Under the pieces are notes generated by a model. The model was not told the DNA's origin and did no database searches. It saw nothing but the letters and a program-made list of their open reading frames with translations. From contig JBAXOB010000016.1 of the NCBI GenBank assembly GCA_037133475.1, positions 21,783 to 85,782 of the forward strand: a stretch of 64,000 nt of DNA. The letters run 5' to 3'. The position numbers were made by a program, and so were the translations under genes. Origin of the DNA: CAIVAT01 sp037133475. GTDB taxonomy: Bacteria > Bacteroidota > Bacteroidia > Bacteroidales > FEN-979. Positions 44,039 to 59,700 of the stretch are shown one piece after another. Position 1 is the stretch's first letter; every line of letters starts with the position of its first letter.

Positions 44039-44742
44039 TATTTCATGCCCAATGCTTATCTTAACAACTCCTGTCTCCCTGTACCTGTCCGGAAATCTCC
44101 TTTTTTTTTCGGGCCAAATGGAAGAACCAAACATAATGCTTTAGCGCCTATCTGAATGGCGGATTCATGGTTTCTTCATGTAATGGCGATGTTTATTTAT
44201 ATTAATCCCTTTTGCAACCTTTCCTGGCATATCAAATGACGTTTCAGAGACGTCAATATGATAGCGCCATCCACTGGTTTACAGCGGTTTGAGACGTCAA
44301 TCCCCATGTAAACAGTTGCGGTTAGGCAAACAGCGGGTTTGCAGTTTCCCCGGACCCGGATCCTGCAGTGACATAAATGCTCCCGGTTTTCCCGTCATTT
44401 GTTATGTTTAAAATTCCATCCCCGGGATGAAAATTAAATAGCCGTATAATTCCAGCAAAAAAAAGAAAATTGGGCAAGAAATCCCGGATATTTTTTTCTT
44501 CATTTACCAGTAACAGAACGCAAAGGGCCTTTTCTTAATTTAGAATCATTTTAAATACAGTCAGTTACACCAAATATTTTTTATCTGTTGATTAAGCAAA
44601 TATTAAATCTTTGATGTTATGGTAAAAAAAATAGAAATTTATTTTTATAAATATCAAATAGTAACTACCTTTGCTGTTAAATTCTTTTACTTGTTTATAC
44701 TATAAGTATCAAAATATCAGGCATTTAACTAATAATCGGTGT
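44039..44742. other. Gene-free region upstream of the giant surface-protein gene
   Basis: No gene is supported over about 700 bp. An interrupted palindrome (TGACGT, 7 bp, ACGTCA) lies at 44237-44255, and GAGACGTCAAT recurs near 44291, so these could be regulator sites. The half from 44400 onward is increasingly A/T-rich and forms a long leader to the next gene. Confidence 0.5.
44666..44673 (+). promoter_or_regulatory. Promoter-like -7 motif for the giant surface-protein gene
   Basis: TACCTTTG matches TAnnTTTG. It lies in A/T-rich DNA 69 bp before the ATG at 44743 and 93 bp before the ATG at 44767. No TTG -33 element is visible, so the call depends on the single word and its position. Confidence 0.4.
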
Positions 44743-47700
44743 ATGAACTCACAATTACCCGTTCCTATGAATAAAATATTTTCAAAATCCAGAATTTTCC
44801 TCGTATTGTTATTGGGGATCATCAGTTTTACCCTCTTTTCTGTCAGCCTTAAGGCACAGAACTGTACCGCGAATGCAGGGGTTACTGAGAACGTGTGTCC
44901 TTTCAGGCCGTTATTCCTTCACGGGGTAGCAACGGGCCTGTTTACGGGAACCGGAAATATTCACTGGACCCAGAAGGATGGGCCGGCGGTGCAGATTGTT
45001 GATCCTTATAATCTCAATACCGAAATTCGGAATTACCAGCCAGCAACCGATTATCATTTCTATCTGTGGGCCAAGTGTGACGATGGCACGCTTGTCAAGG
45101 ATTCAGTCCTGATTTCCGTGAAACCGTTATTTACGGCACATGCCGGTCCCGACCAGGCCTCCTGCCCGGGGAATGGCATTTTAACGCTCGCCGGGAATGA
45201 ACCTGATATCACCAATGGTGAAACGGGACTTTGGGAGTTTGTTACGCCCAACCCTGCCGGGGTTTCCTTTACCGATGCAACCCAGTATAACACCACGATC
45301 AGTCTTGATCCTTCAAAATGCGGGGTAAGCCAGGTGATCTGGACCATTACCGGTACGAACAACTGTACCTCCCGTGATACGCTGCTTATCACCAACTATG
45401 GCGGTATCACCCCGGTTTCGGCCGGCAACAACCAGACCCTTTCAGGTTGCTATACCTCATCAACCACCACCACCCTTAACGCAACGTTCGGCGGCTGCGG
45501 ACTGAACAGCCAGAGCGGTCACTGGTCGCTGGTTTCAGGCCCAAACACCCCTAGTATCGCTTCCCCAAATTCAAGCAGTACTGCCGTGACAAACCTCGTT
45601 GAAGGCACCTACATTTTCAGGTGGGATGTGACCGGCACCTGCTCCAGTGGTTTTGCGCTGACCCATGTGATCGTACCCCATGCTTTGGGACAACCGACCA
45701 CAGCCAATGCCACCTTCGGCGGTCCGGTCGGTCCGTTTTGCGATGGCCGTACCACTTTTACGCTGACGGGGAACTCCCCCGCAAGAGCGCATGAAACCGG
45801 TACCTGGAGTCAGACCAGCGGCCCCCGGCCTGCGATTATCAACAGCCCGAATACCCCGATCACCACCGTTACCGTTCCTGCCGATTCTTTGGGTACCTAC
45901 GGATTTACCTACACCATCACGGATACCTTAACCGGCTGCGGCTCTTCCAGGGGAACTTTTGTGAGTTTTAACCCTGCACCATCCATCATCCTTGATCCCG
46001 AGAGCATTCTGCCCTGCGGTGATTCACTGGCAACCATCTATTACACGGCTCCCGCCGGGTCGACGGTTACCTACCAGATCCTCAGCGGCCCGGTCAACGG
46101 CACCTACACCCATATGCCGTGGAACGTGACTACCGCCACCAATTCTCCCCAGCTGATTGATCATCTCGGCAAAGTCGGTACCTATACCGTGAGATTCTCT
46201 GTTTCTTCGGGAGTCGGTGCCACCTGTGAAACTGCAACCGCCGATATCAATATCATCACATCGCAGCCGCCCACATCCAGTAACTCGGGGACTCCCCAGA
46301 TACTGGCCTGCAACGTTTTCCTGACCCATCTGGCCGGCAACTATCCTTTTGCAGGCTCCGGCCTGTGGATTGAGAACAGCCATCCGATCGTCCCGGATAC
46401 CACGAACCCTGGCAACTACTTCGAATACCCGGCTAAATTCGCGGACAGCAGCCTGAATACGTCGCTGATAACACAGCTCAATTCCGGCGTTTACCGTTTT
46501 ACCTGGAAAATTTCGAACGGAGTAGCCTGTGATCCCAGCTATGACCTCACCCGTGTGGAGGTGGCCGATACAATGCCTACATACATTGAAGCAGGTCCCA
46601 ACAGGACGGTGTGCTACGGAACGCCGATCAGGATGGAGGCAAGCGTCCCGGCCATCAACGAGCATGGGCAATGGACGGTATACCCCTCCGGGCCTACCTT
46701 CTCGAATGTCACAAACCCATTTGCCTTAGTTAATAACACGGAGCAAAACACCCTGTATCATTTTATCTGGACCCTCCACAATCACTGCGGAACCATTTCC
46801 GATACAGCCCTGATCCAGACCACCTTCGACCAGGGGCCAGTCCAGGCCAATGCAGGGCCGGATCAGTGTCAGCCTGCTACGACCACTACCATTACCTTGC
46901 ATGGCAACAAGCCGGATCCCGGTGTCGGTGCCTGGACTCAGATCCCCGATGCAAACCCCCCTGTTACCATCACAAATCCCGGTGATTCCATCACAACCGT
47001 TACCGGGCTGACTCCCGGGACCTACCAGTTTGAATGGACTGTTGGCCGGGGTTCCTGCGATCCTACCATGGATACTGTGACAATTACCATCGCCAACCCT
47101 GTCACCACCGCCCATGCAGGCCCCGACATCGAAATCTGCGGGGACCACAGCAAAATGGCTGCCAACAAACCCCTGAACGCTGGTGAAGTAGGAACCTGGA
47201 CCCTGATTCCCGGGGAAGAGGGAGCTGTCATTATCGATGACATCCACTCGGATACTACCAATGTAGGCATTGTGATTACCGGAGTTTACAAAATGATCTG
47301 GACGATCACCAATGGTGCCTGTACCTCCAACTCCGACACCGTTGCCTTAAGTGTGAGCATACCCCCCAGTGCAGCTTATGCAGGTGCAGACCGGACCTTG
47401 TGTGGTAAGGATACGCTTAACCTGGCCGCTACCCCGGCAACCTTGGGAACATCACGCTGGAGCCTGATTTCAGGGCCGAACACCCCCACCTTTTCAAGCA
47501 TGACCAACCCTCATGCCCATGTGTCGAACCTGATAACCGGGACCTACGTTTTCAAGTGGACCGTTACCGGCGGCCCCTTCTGCCCTCCCAGTTCAGATAC
47601 GGTTACCATGATCATCTATGCCAATGCCAATGCAGGAACCGATAAAACCTTCTGCGATGCCAATACCATCGAACTTACCGGGAATGTTGGCAGTACCGGG

Positions 47701-50700
47701 GTATGGACTGTTATCAGCGGCCCCAGCACACCAACGATTACACCGACTGTTCCTGCCTCCAACAAGGCTACGGCATCACCGCTGTTTACCGGCACCTATG
47801 TTTTCAGGTACACCCTTACCTATCCGAGTTGTATCAGTTACGATGACGTCAATGTTACCGTTTCGGGCCAGCCGACAACCTCAAATGCGGGTCCCGAACA
47901 GTTCCTCTGCAAACTTTCTACACCATATATTATATCCTTGTATGGAAATGCTCCGGATCCGGGTCACGGTACCGGCACCTGGTCGAGATTGTGGCCGGTT
48001 TCCGATGGCGGATCTTTTTCAAATGTCAACGATCCTTTGGCTACCTATGGCCCTGCCACACCCCAGCTTTATATCTTTAAATGGACCATTGCCGACGGCA
48101 CCTGCAGCAGCGCTTCCGAGGTAAGGGTTACCCTGGATGATCCTCCCACCATTTCAAATGCCGGTCCTTCCCAGCAGGTTTGCGGCACCCAGACGACAAT
48201 GGCAGCCAATGCACCGACTGCCGGAATCGGAAACTGGACCCAGGTTTCGGGCCCTTCCCACGCAGTGTTTTCTTCCTTTGTCCTGCCGGATGCGAATGTA
48301 ACCGGGCTGGTTACCGGGAGCTATATGTTCCGATGGACCATTAAGAACGGGCCAATTTGCGATTCGTCGTCATCAACCGTGGTTGTATTTGTTCACACAA
48401 ATCCCGGTACCCCTGCTGCCGGAAATGACCAGCAGTTCTGTGCCAGCACCCTCACGGCCACCCTGGCCGGCAATTCACCAACCCCGGGTGTAAGCGATTG
48501 GTACCAGTCCTCTGCCGATGCGCTGCAAGGCGTGACCTTCAGCCCATCGGTCTCTACACCGCATGCCGTTGCCACCTTCCCCGGCGCCGGCACCTACCAC
48601 CTGATCTGGAGGGCAACCAATGCCTACAGCGGAGGTGCTTGTATCTTAAGGGATACCGTGGTGATCACCATCGATCAGTATCCATCCACGGCCAATGCCG
48701 GTGATGATATCTTAAAATGCCAGTTTGCCACGTTGAACCTCAATGCCGCCACCCCGATGGTTGGTACGGGCACCTGGACCTTGAGTTCGAAACCCGCGGG
48801 TTCCGGACCGGTTACCTTTGCCAATTCCCATTCACCCACGACCGAGGTATTCGGGACAGGGCCTGGAACCTATGATTTTGACTGGACCGTGGCCAACGGC
48901 CAGTGCCCGTCTAGTACCGACCAGGTTGAAGTTACCATTTTAACGGCCGCGCCTACTGCTGTTGCCGGCCCGAACCAGGGTGTGTGCAACAGCACCACCA
49001 CCTACATGGAAGCGAACTCCCCCGGTTCTGCTCCGAATACAGGTACCTGGAGCCAGGTCGCCGGTGGTCCCGCAACACTCACCTTTGTAAGTCCGCATAG
49101 TCCCACAACCCAGGTCACCGGGATAACAGCCCTTGGAATATACAGAGTGGTTTGGACCATCTCCAACGGAGGCTGTTCATCGTCCGATACCATTAAAATT
49201 ACCAAGTACCCGGATGTTACAGCCACATGCCCCGGCGATGCAACGATCTGCTCCGGCGGAACGCAAACCCTCACGGTAACCCCTTCGGGTGGTGCAGGGC
49301 CAGGAAGCTACACATACCAGTGGGAAACCAATACGACGAATACCTGGCCCGGAACAACGATTGCCGGCGCAACCGATGCACTTTATGTCACACCGGCCCT
49401 GACCTCCGACAGGTACTACCGGGTGACAGTTCAATGCGGAAATGTTAACTGTGTATCCCACATCACGGTTGTACCCGACCCGGTAATCAACACCCAGCCG
49501 GTCAGCGCAGTCATCTGCAGCGGTTCACCGGCAAGTTTTTCAGTATCCGCCAGCGGAGGTACCCCTTCGCTGCTTTACCAGTGGTACTCAGGTACTACCT
49601 GCGGCGGCGCGATTGATGAAATTTCAGGGGCAACGGCCAGCACCTATAATACTGCAGCGCTTACCCAAACGATGTATTACAGGGCCAAGGTATGGTCATC
49701 CGGGAACGGTTGTACGACAGTATATTCGAACTGCGCGGAAGCAGGGGTTCCCCGTATTATCACCGAACCGACTGATGCCCTGATCTGCAACAGCGGAAGC
49801 TATACGATGTCGGTGACTACCGACAGCGGTGGCGCAACACTTTCCTACCAATGGAAAAAATTTGACGGAAGCTCTTATGTAAATGAAGCCGGGGCCACAA
49901 ACTCGGTTTATACGGCTGTTGGCCTCACCAACGGTATCTATAAGTATAAATGTTTCATATCAATCTCACCGGGAAGCTGTCCTGACCTGGTAACCCGCGA
50001 GGTGACTGTAAATGCAGCCACCGACCCAATTATCAATTCAGGGGTTACGGCACAAACCATTTGCACAGGGGGTTCTGCCATCTTTGCCATCAGTGTTTCG
50101 GGTGGAACCGGTCATTTTGTCTATCAATGGCAGCAAAGTACCTCCTGCGGAGGTACCTGGAGCAATATTTCAGGAGCGACCACTGCCAGCTACAATACAT
50201 TGGCGATGCCATCTGCCGGCACCTATTATTACCAGTGTGTCGTTACCCAGGTAGGTACAGGTTGTACACCCCAATATTCCGATTGCTTAAGCCTGACGGT
50301 AACGAACGGGCCAACCGTAAGCCTCCTGCCAGCCACTTCAACAATCTGCTCGGGAGAAACCAGGTTGCTTACCTCTTCCGTTTCGGGCGGTAGTGGCGAT
50401 AACTCCTATGTATGGCAAAAAAGCACAACCGGCTGCAGCGGACCATGGGGTGATATCAGTGGCGCCACCAGCCAGGAGTATACAACGCAAAATCTTACCC
50501 AAACCACCTATTACCATGTCACTGTTACCCAGACAGGCAATGGTTGCGGTCCCGTCACCTCCAATTGTGCGACTGTCGGGGTACCCAGGATCACCACCCA
50601 GCCTACCGATGGTTTAATCTGCAACAGCGGTACCTACACTATGTCGGTTGGAACCGACAACGGCGGTGCGACTTTATCCTACCAGTGGCTGCAATATGAC

Positions 50701-53700
50701 GGCACGACCTATCTCCCGGTTACAGGGGCGACCAATGCAATTTACAATGCCGTTGGACTCGCCACAGGGATCCATAAATTCAAATGTGTCATCTCCATCT
50801 CGCCGGGTTCATGTCCTGACCTCGTTACACGCGAGGTGACCGTAAATACGGCAAGTGATCCGATCATTACTACAGTGCCTCCTGCCCAAACCATTTGTAC
50901 CGGTGGCTCGGCAACCTTTGCTGTCTCCATGTCAGGAGGAACCGGCACCTTCTTCTTCCAGTGGCAGAGCGCCACATCATGTTCAGGAACCTGGAGTGAT
51001 ATCCCCGGGGCAACCAACATCAGTTACAACACGGGTGTCAAGGGCAGTACAGGAACCTATTATTACCAGTGCATTGTTACGCAGACAGGAACCGGATGTA
51101 CGCCCCAGAATTCAGGCTGCATGGTGCTGACCGTAACCGATGGTCCGTCGGTTGACCTTCAGCCTGCTGCTTCCACCATCTGTTCAGGTACCACAAAACT
51201 TCTCACGGCAACCGTAACGGGTGGTTCAGGGGACATCACCTACAAATGGCAGTCGAGTACAAGTGATTGCAGCGGACCGTGGGCCGACATCAATGGCGCC
51301 ACCAGCCAGGACTATACAACCCCGGGTCTGTCACAAACCACCTATTATCATGTGATCATCACCCAGACCGGGCATGGTTGCGGACCGATTACTTCGGACT
51401 GTTCAACCATATCGGTACCCAGGATAACCACCCAGCCTTCAGGAACTACCATTTGCGAAGGTTCGGCCCACACCATGAACGTGGTTGTTGATGGCGGCAC
51501 GGCAACACTGGGATACCAGTGGCAGGAAAAGATTGCCGGTACTTTTGTGGATATCCTGGATGCGACCAATAACAGCTATACCACGCCAACCCTATCATCA
51601 GGAGATTACTATTACCTTTGTAACATTACTGTTACCAACCCGAATTGCTCTATGCTCACAACCAGCGAGGCACATGTCGCTGTTGTCGGAATCCCGCAGG
51701 TAACCATTGGCCCGGGTGACCAGGTCATCTGTGCCGGAGGGAATGCGGTTTATACCGTCAGTGTGACCGGTGGAACAGGAACCACCAGCTACCAGTGGCA
51801 GATCGGCAATGGATCAAATTGTGATTACGTTACCTGGAACAATGTGACAGGCGCCACCACTACCACCTATAATTCAGGGGCCATGAATTCCCCCGGAACA
51901 AAAAGCGTGCGTTGCCTGGTTACCCAATCCGTATCGGGTTGCGATCCTGTCTATCTTGTACCATGTCTTAAACTGACCATTTCTGCGGGACCGGTCATCA
52001 CCAGCCAGCCAGCAAGTGCAACCGTTTGCAACGGGGCCGAGGAAACACTGGCTGTTACCGTAACCGGGGGCACCACGGGCACTGCTTTCCAGTGGCAATC
52101 AAATACGGCAAGCTGCCTGGCCAACTTCAATGATATTTCAGGAGCGACGGAGGCGACCTATACCACTTCGCCAATGAGTATTACAACATATTACAGGGTC
52201 AAAATATCCCAGGAGGGAAGCAATTGCAACGCTACTTCGAGCTGCGCCAAAATTACCGTCCTGGCCGACCCGATATCGCCTAACCCGCAAGGCGCCACCA
52301 TCTGCGATGGCGGAACCCATACCATGAGTGTATCTCCCACAGGAGGGACAGGTACCTTTACCTACCAATGGGAAGATTCTCCCGATCATGTGACATTTAC
52401 CCCGATCGCATCAGCCACAAACAGCAGTTATACCACCTTGGCATTGTCTGCAACAAGGTATTACCGCGTCGTGATCTCTCAGTCAGGCGCTGGCTGCGGC
52501 CCGATCACCACCGCCTATGCAACGGTTACCGTTGTGGCCGACCCGGTTATTCTGACCGATCCTGCCAGTACGGATATCTGTACGGGTGGAACACCTACCT
52601 TTACCGTTACGGCCTCGGGGGGGACACCAACCCTGACCTATGTATGGCAGCGTTCCGCCACCGGTGGAGCCCCGTGGACCAACGTGGGGACAAACTCCGG
52701 TTCATTTACAAGTTCTGCATTAACCACGACTACCTATTTCAGGGTCGTTGTTTCCGCTGCGGGCAGTGGCTGTAATTCCGCAACTTCTGCAGTCGCAACT
52801 GTCAATGTTTATCCGGATCCCACTATTATCACCCAACCTGTCGGGGCAACCATCTGTTCCGGAGGAAGTTATGGTCTGAGTGTAACGGCCACCGGGGACC
52901 TGTATCCCGGTTCACTGCAATATAAATGGCAGTCCAATACAACCGGCTGCAGCGCCACATGGGCTGATATTAGCGGGGCGACCAGCCAGGATTATACCGC
53001 GGCGGGTCTGACACAAACCACCTATTACCATGTCGTAATTACACAGGCCCTGGTAGGCTGCGGACCGGTAATATCCGATTGTGCCCCTGTCATCGTGCCA
53101 AAATTCACCACCCAGCCGGTGGGTAACAATTTATGTGAAAAAGGAACCCACACCATGACGGTGGTTGTCTCCGGAGGCAGTGCAACGCTGGCTTACCAGT
53201 GGCAAACATCGTCGACCTCCGGCTCAGGATTTGTTGATATTCCTGGGGCAACTGCTGCCAGTTACACACCACAGCCGTTGGCAATAGGCAATCACTATTA
53301 TCATTGCAATGTCATCATTACCAGTCCGAATTGCGGTACGATCACCTCTGACGAAGCGCTGGTACATGTAGTCGGCCAGGCGAATGTAACGCTCTCGCCA
53401 GCCAACCAGGCTGTGTGTGTCGGTGGGAATGCCTCATTCTCGGCCAGCGTAATAGGCGGTGCCGGGATTACAACTTATCAGTGGCAGAGCGGGACCGGGG
53501 CTGATTGTGCCTCTGTCAGCAACTGGACGAATATCAATGGCGCCACAGCTTCAACCTACAATACAGGAACACTTACGATACCAGGCACGACCTATTACCG
53601 GTGTGTCGTCAGCCAGTCGGAACCTGGTTGCGCACCAATCTATAATATTACCTGTCTGAAACTGGAAGTTGCCGGTGTGGCGATCGTCGCCCAGCCAACT

Positions 53701-56700
53701 CCCGCATCGATCTGCACAGGCGGTACCGCGACGCTTGGAATTACCGTAACCGGGGCAACCTCTGGTACAACCTACCAGTGGCAATCGACAACCTTCGGTT
53801 GTGCCTCTACATTTAATGATATTCTCGGGGCTACTTCGGTAACCTATACCACACCGGTTCTTACCACTTCGACCTATTATAAGATCAAGATACTGGAAAG
53901 CAGTTGCGGCGTGACGTCAAACTGTACAAAGGTCACAGTGGTCGGAGATCCCGGCATTACGGTACAGCCTGCCGGAGCCACGATATGCACAGGCGGTACC
54001 CACACCATGAGTGTAACTGCAACGGGCGGAACACCTTCACTTGATTACCAGTGGCAGGAAAGTACCGACAATAGCACCTTCGGGAACATTGGCGGAGCAA
54101 CTTCCTCAAGTTATACAACCGTTGTGTTGACATCCACCAGGTATTATAAGGTTATCATCACCGCAACTGCTTCAGGTTGCGGGACTGCAACTTCGAATCC
54201 TGTTACGGTGACCGTTGTACCCGACCCGACGATCTATACTGATCCGGTTGGTGCCAGTATTTGTACCGGAGGCACGCATACCATGACGGTTGCCGCATCC
54301 GGAGGGACACCCTCACTGCATTATCAATGGCAATCGAGCAGTAATAATGTTTCCTTCTCCAATATCACAGGAGAAACCAATACTTCTTATACCACTCCTG
54401 TATTAACGGCTACAACCTATTATAAGGTTGCTGTAAGCGCCACCGGGAATGACTGTAATACGGCTACCTCGGCAACCGCGACAGTTACGGTGGTACCTGA
54501 TCCCGTCATTTCTGTTCAACCTGCCGGCGCTACGATCTGTTCCGGCGGACATCATACAATGAGTGTCACCGCCAGCGGCGATCCCTCAACCGGCACACTC
54601 ATTTACAAATGGCAGTCGGGACCCAATACAGGATCCTATGGTGATATTTCAGAAGCCACCAGCAGTACCTATACAACAGGAGCGCTGACTGCAAGCACCT
54701 ATTTCAGGGTGATTATCACCCAGCCATCATCCGGATGCAGCACTACTTCCCTTGACGCACTGGTAACCGTGAATCCGGGTCCCGGGTTTTCAGTACAGCC
54801 TGTGAGTCCTGATGCAATCTGCATCGGAGGATCCACATCTGCCATTACCATGTCTACTTCAGGGGGTACACCGACTCTGGCCTACCAGTGGCAATACAAC
54901 AACGGTGGTACTTGGGAAAATGTAACTGCAGGCTCGCCGGCCGGCTCTGTTTATTTGGGCGCGACGAGTACGAGTTTCGTGGTTACCGGCATCTCAGTGC
55001 CCGGGGATTATCAATACCGGTGCTATATTTCCGATATCAGCAGTGGCTGTGGTTCAGCAACCTCAAATGTCATCGTGGTTTCAGTCACCCCGGTTCCTGA
55101 CATTTCGGTAGAGCCAACCAGTCCTGACGCGATATGTTCGGGCGGCACCGCCAACATCTCCCTGACGGCATCTGGAGGAACACCAGGGCTTACCTACCAA
55201 TGGAAATATGATACCGACCCGGGTGTTGGTACAAACTGGGTCAACGTGACGAACGGGACCCCCTCAGGTGCAACCTATACCGGAGGAACTACCCACAGCC
55301 TTTCAGTTGCAGGTATTTCTCCAGCCGGGACCTATGATTATGAATGTATTGTTTCTGCCGCAGGTAGTGGTTGCAATCCTGCAACCTCCTCCACGGTAAC
55401 GGTAACCGTTGTTCCGGATCCGACACTGACAACGCCAACCTTTACGCATCCGGTAATCTGTGTTGGTGGCAGCACCGTCATCAGCAGTACCATCAGCGGA
55501 GGGACAGGTACGCCTTCTTATCAATGGCAATATTATAATGGTTCATGGAACAAGGTGGTGAACGGCACGCCTGCGGGAACAGTCTATACCGGAGCAACCA
55601 CCCTGTCGATGACCATCACCGGGACATCCGTATCAGGCACCTACCATTACAGGTTAACAACCAATAATTCTGCAGGATGTAATTATAACAGCGACGACGT
55701 TTCCTATGTTGTCGTCGGAGATCCCGGAATCACCACAGAGCCTGTTGGAGCGACAATCTGTAAAGGCGGTTTCCATGCCATGAGCGTGATCGCCACAGGA
55801 GGAACTCCCTCCCTTGAATACCAGTGGAAAACCTCGGATTCCTACGGGGGAACCTATTCTGATATTGATGGTGCAACCACCAGTACCTACACAACGCCTG
55901 TACTGACATCCACCAATTATTATAAAGTGGTGATAACCGCTACAGGTTCTGATTGCGGAACGGCCAATTCAAACATCGCTACTGTAACGGTGGTTGATGA
56001 TCCGACCATCACTTCCGGACCCGTGAGTCCCGATCCCATTTGTACCGGTGGAACGGTAAACCTTTCGGTTACCGCAACAGGCGGCACACCGGCACTTATT
56101 TATCATTGGCAATATTATCATGGGTCGTGGTCGAATGTTACCAACGGTTCACCCACCGGCGCTGTTTATACAGGAGGTACTGCTGCGGATATTTCCATTG
56201 CCGACATATCAGTAGCCGGCACTTACTCCTACAGGTGCCTGGTTTCTGCCACCGGCAATGGTTGTAATACCGATACTTCTACAACTGCCACCTTCACGAT
56301 CGGCTCTGATCCTGTAATTCTCACACAGCCTACAGGTACGACCCTTTGTACCGGAGGAAATCACACGATGAGTGTGACGGCAACCGGCGGTTTACTGACC
56401 GGTGCGCTGATCTATCATTGGGAATCAGGACCCAATACAAGCAGCTATAATGAAATCTCAGGCGCTACCAGCAGCAGTTACTCGGCGCTGGCCCTGACCA
56501 CAACCACCTATTTCAGGTGTGTCGTTACCCAGGCCCCTTCGGGTTGCCTTGTAAACTCGAATGATGCACTGGTGACGGTCGTTCCCGACCCGAGTATCTA
56601 TGTTGAGCCGACTTCCCCTGACGCTATCTGTATAGGTGGTTCGGCAGGCCTGACACTTATGGCATCAGGAGGCACGCCATCTCTGGTTTATGAATGGCAA

Positions 56701-59700
56701 TATTACAATGGTTTAACCTGGAATGCTGTCACGAATGGAACTCCAGCCGGATCAACTTATACCGGCGGGGCAACGAACAGTCTCAATGTTGCAGGTATTT
56801 CAGTAGCGGGGAATTACCAGTATCAATGTTACATTACCGCCTCAGGAGAGGGTTGTGGAACAGCGACTTCAAACCCGGTAACTGTGTCTGTTGTGGGCGA
56901 TCCGGGTATTACAGTACAGCCGTCAAGTCCGGATGCTATCTGCAGCGGGGGATCGGCCGGAGTGAGTTTAACTGCAACCGGGGGAACGCCAGGTCTTATC
57001 TATCATTGGCAATATGATTCCGATCCCGGTGTCGGTACGACATGGGCTGACGTTGTTAACGGAACACCTGCCGGGGCAACCTATACGGGCGGTACAAGTG
57101 CAGCCATGACCGTTTCCGGCATTACCGGAGCAGGCGCCTACGATTATCAATGTCTTGTAACCGCGACCGGCGACGGTTGCAATACCGCCACCTCGAACAC
57201 AGTGACTATAACCGTTGAGGCTAATCCCAGTATAACGGTACATCCTGCCGGAGCTACCATCTGCACCGGAGGAGATCATGCCATGAGTGTAACCGCTACC
57301 GGTGGTACACCTGCATTGCTCTATCAGTGGCAATCAAATACCACCGGCTGCGGAGATGCCTTTGGTAATATCAGCGGAGCTACAACATCAGGGTATACGG
57401 CGACTGCATTAACCACTACTACCTATTACAGGGTTAAGGTCTGGTCGTCCGGGAATGGCTGTGCCACCGTATTTTCAAATTGTGCAACGGTCACTGTTGT
57501 GCCCGATCCAAGCATCGTCACCAAACCCACCGACCCTGCAGCCATCTGTATTGGCGGCACAGCCGGGATGAGTGTTGTTGCCACAGGAGGCACGCCTTCA
57601 CTGAATTATCAATGGCAATATTATAATGGCTTAACATGGAATGCAGTTGTCAATGGAACCCCTGCCGGATCAACTTACACGGGAGCCACAACCAACAGTC
57701 TGTCGGTTGCCGGAATCTCGGTTGCCGGTGCTTATCTTTATAACTGCTATATCACAGCAGGAGGAGATGGTTGCGGAACAGCAACAACTGCCACAACCAC
57801 GATAACTGTAATCGGCGATCCCGGAATCACAACACAACCTAGCAGTCCGGCCGATATCTGTGTCGGTGGAACGACGGCCAATATGACCATTGAAGCAAGC
57901 GGAGGAACACCTTCTCTGAATTACCAGTGGAAGTATCTGAATGGGGCTGTATGGAGCAACGTGGTAAACGGAACCCCTGCAGGTTCAACTTATTCGGGAG
58001 CCACGGGTACCAGCTTCTCAGTAGCCGGTATTTCATCAGCCGGCAGCTACGTGTATCATTGCGTAGTCACAGCAACCGGTAACGGCTGCAACCCTGACAC
58101 TTCGTCAAATGTAACGGTTACTGTCGTTCCTGATCCTACGCTTACAACACCTGTGTTTACCAACACAACTATTTGTACCGGGGGAACCACCGATGTCACC
58201 AGCACCATCAGCGGCGGCACAGGAACACCAACCTACAAGTGGCAATATTATAATGGCACATCATGGAATGAAGTTGTAAACGGAACGCCTGCAGGGACTA
58301 CCTATTCCAACAATACAACCGCAACGATGACCATTTCCGGGGCCTCCTCGGCGGGAACTTACCAATATCGCCTTACAACCGACAATTCACTGGGTTGCGA
58401 CAAGAACAGTGCGGGAGCTTCCTACATTGTTATCGGGGATCCGGGCATCGTCACGCAACCAACCAGTCCCGACGCCATATGCGTTGGCGGCTCAGCAGGA
58501 GTAAGCGTGGTTGCTTCGGGAGGCACACCATCCCTGACTTACCAGTGGCAGTATTATAACGGATCCACCTGGAACGCTGTTGTCAATGGCACACCAGCAG
58601 GTTCAATCTATACCGGGGCAGCAACCAGCAGCCTTGCGGTTGCCGGAATTTCAACGCCGGGTAACTACGAATACAATTGCTATATAACGGCAAGCGGCAG
58701 TGGCTGCGGAACTGCGACCACGACATCTGCTTTCATCACTGTGATTGCGGATCCATCCATTTCGACCCAACCCACCAGCCCAGCCGATATTTGTACAGGC
58801 GGGACGACCGACTATATGACGATAGCAGCCACTGGAGGAACTCCGTCGCTGGTCTATCACTGGCAGTATTATAACGGGTTAAGCTGGAACAATGTAGTTA
58901 ATGGCACTCCTGCAGGATCAACCTACACCGGTGCTACCCTTACCTCCTTCAAAGTGGCAGGAATTTCGGTAGCAGGCAGTTACCAGTACCAATGCGTCGT
59001 TACAGCAACCGGAGATGGCTGCAACCCGATCACTTCAAGTCCGGTTACCGTTACTGTTGTTCCTGATCCTACGTTAACAACACCGGTGTTTACCAATACA
59101 ACAATTTGTATCGGGGGAACCACCGATGTCACCAGCACCATCAGCGGAGGTACCGGGACACCGACCTATAAATGGCAATATTACAATGGGACATCCTGGA
59201 ACGATGTTGTGTACAACATCCCGGCAGGAACTACGTACACCAACAGTACCACTGCAACGATGACCATTTCTGGCGCATCCGTTGCAGGAACTTACCAGTA
59301 TCGCCTTACCACCAACAATTCGCTGGGTTGCGACAAGAACAGTGCAGGTGCCTCATACGTTGTTGTCGGGAATCCCGGCATCACCACCCAGCCTTCGGGT
59401 CCCGCTGCAATTTGTGTTGGCGGAACTGCAGGGATGAGCGTGGTTGCCTCGGGAGGCACGCCTTCCCTGGTTTACCAATGGCAATATAAAAACGGATCCA
59501 CCTGGAACGCTGTTTCCAATGGCACGCCAGCAGGATCAACATACACCGGAGCAACATCCAACAGTCTTTCTGTTGCAGGAATTTCTACGCCGGGTACTTA
59601 TGAGTACAACTGTTATATCACGGCTACCGGCAATGGATGCGGAACTGCAACCACAACTTCAGCCTTCATCACTGTGATTGCCGATCCTTCCATCACCACA

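Noticed and set aside
44039..44742. Possible small RNA or tRNA in the long intergenic region
   Set aside because: No cloverleaf, TTCGA loop or CCA-type end was seen; only an interrupted palindrome and AT-rich DNA are visible.
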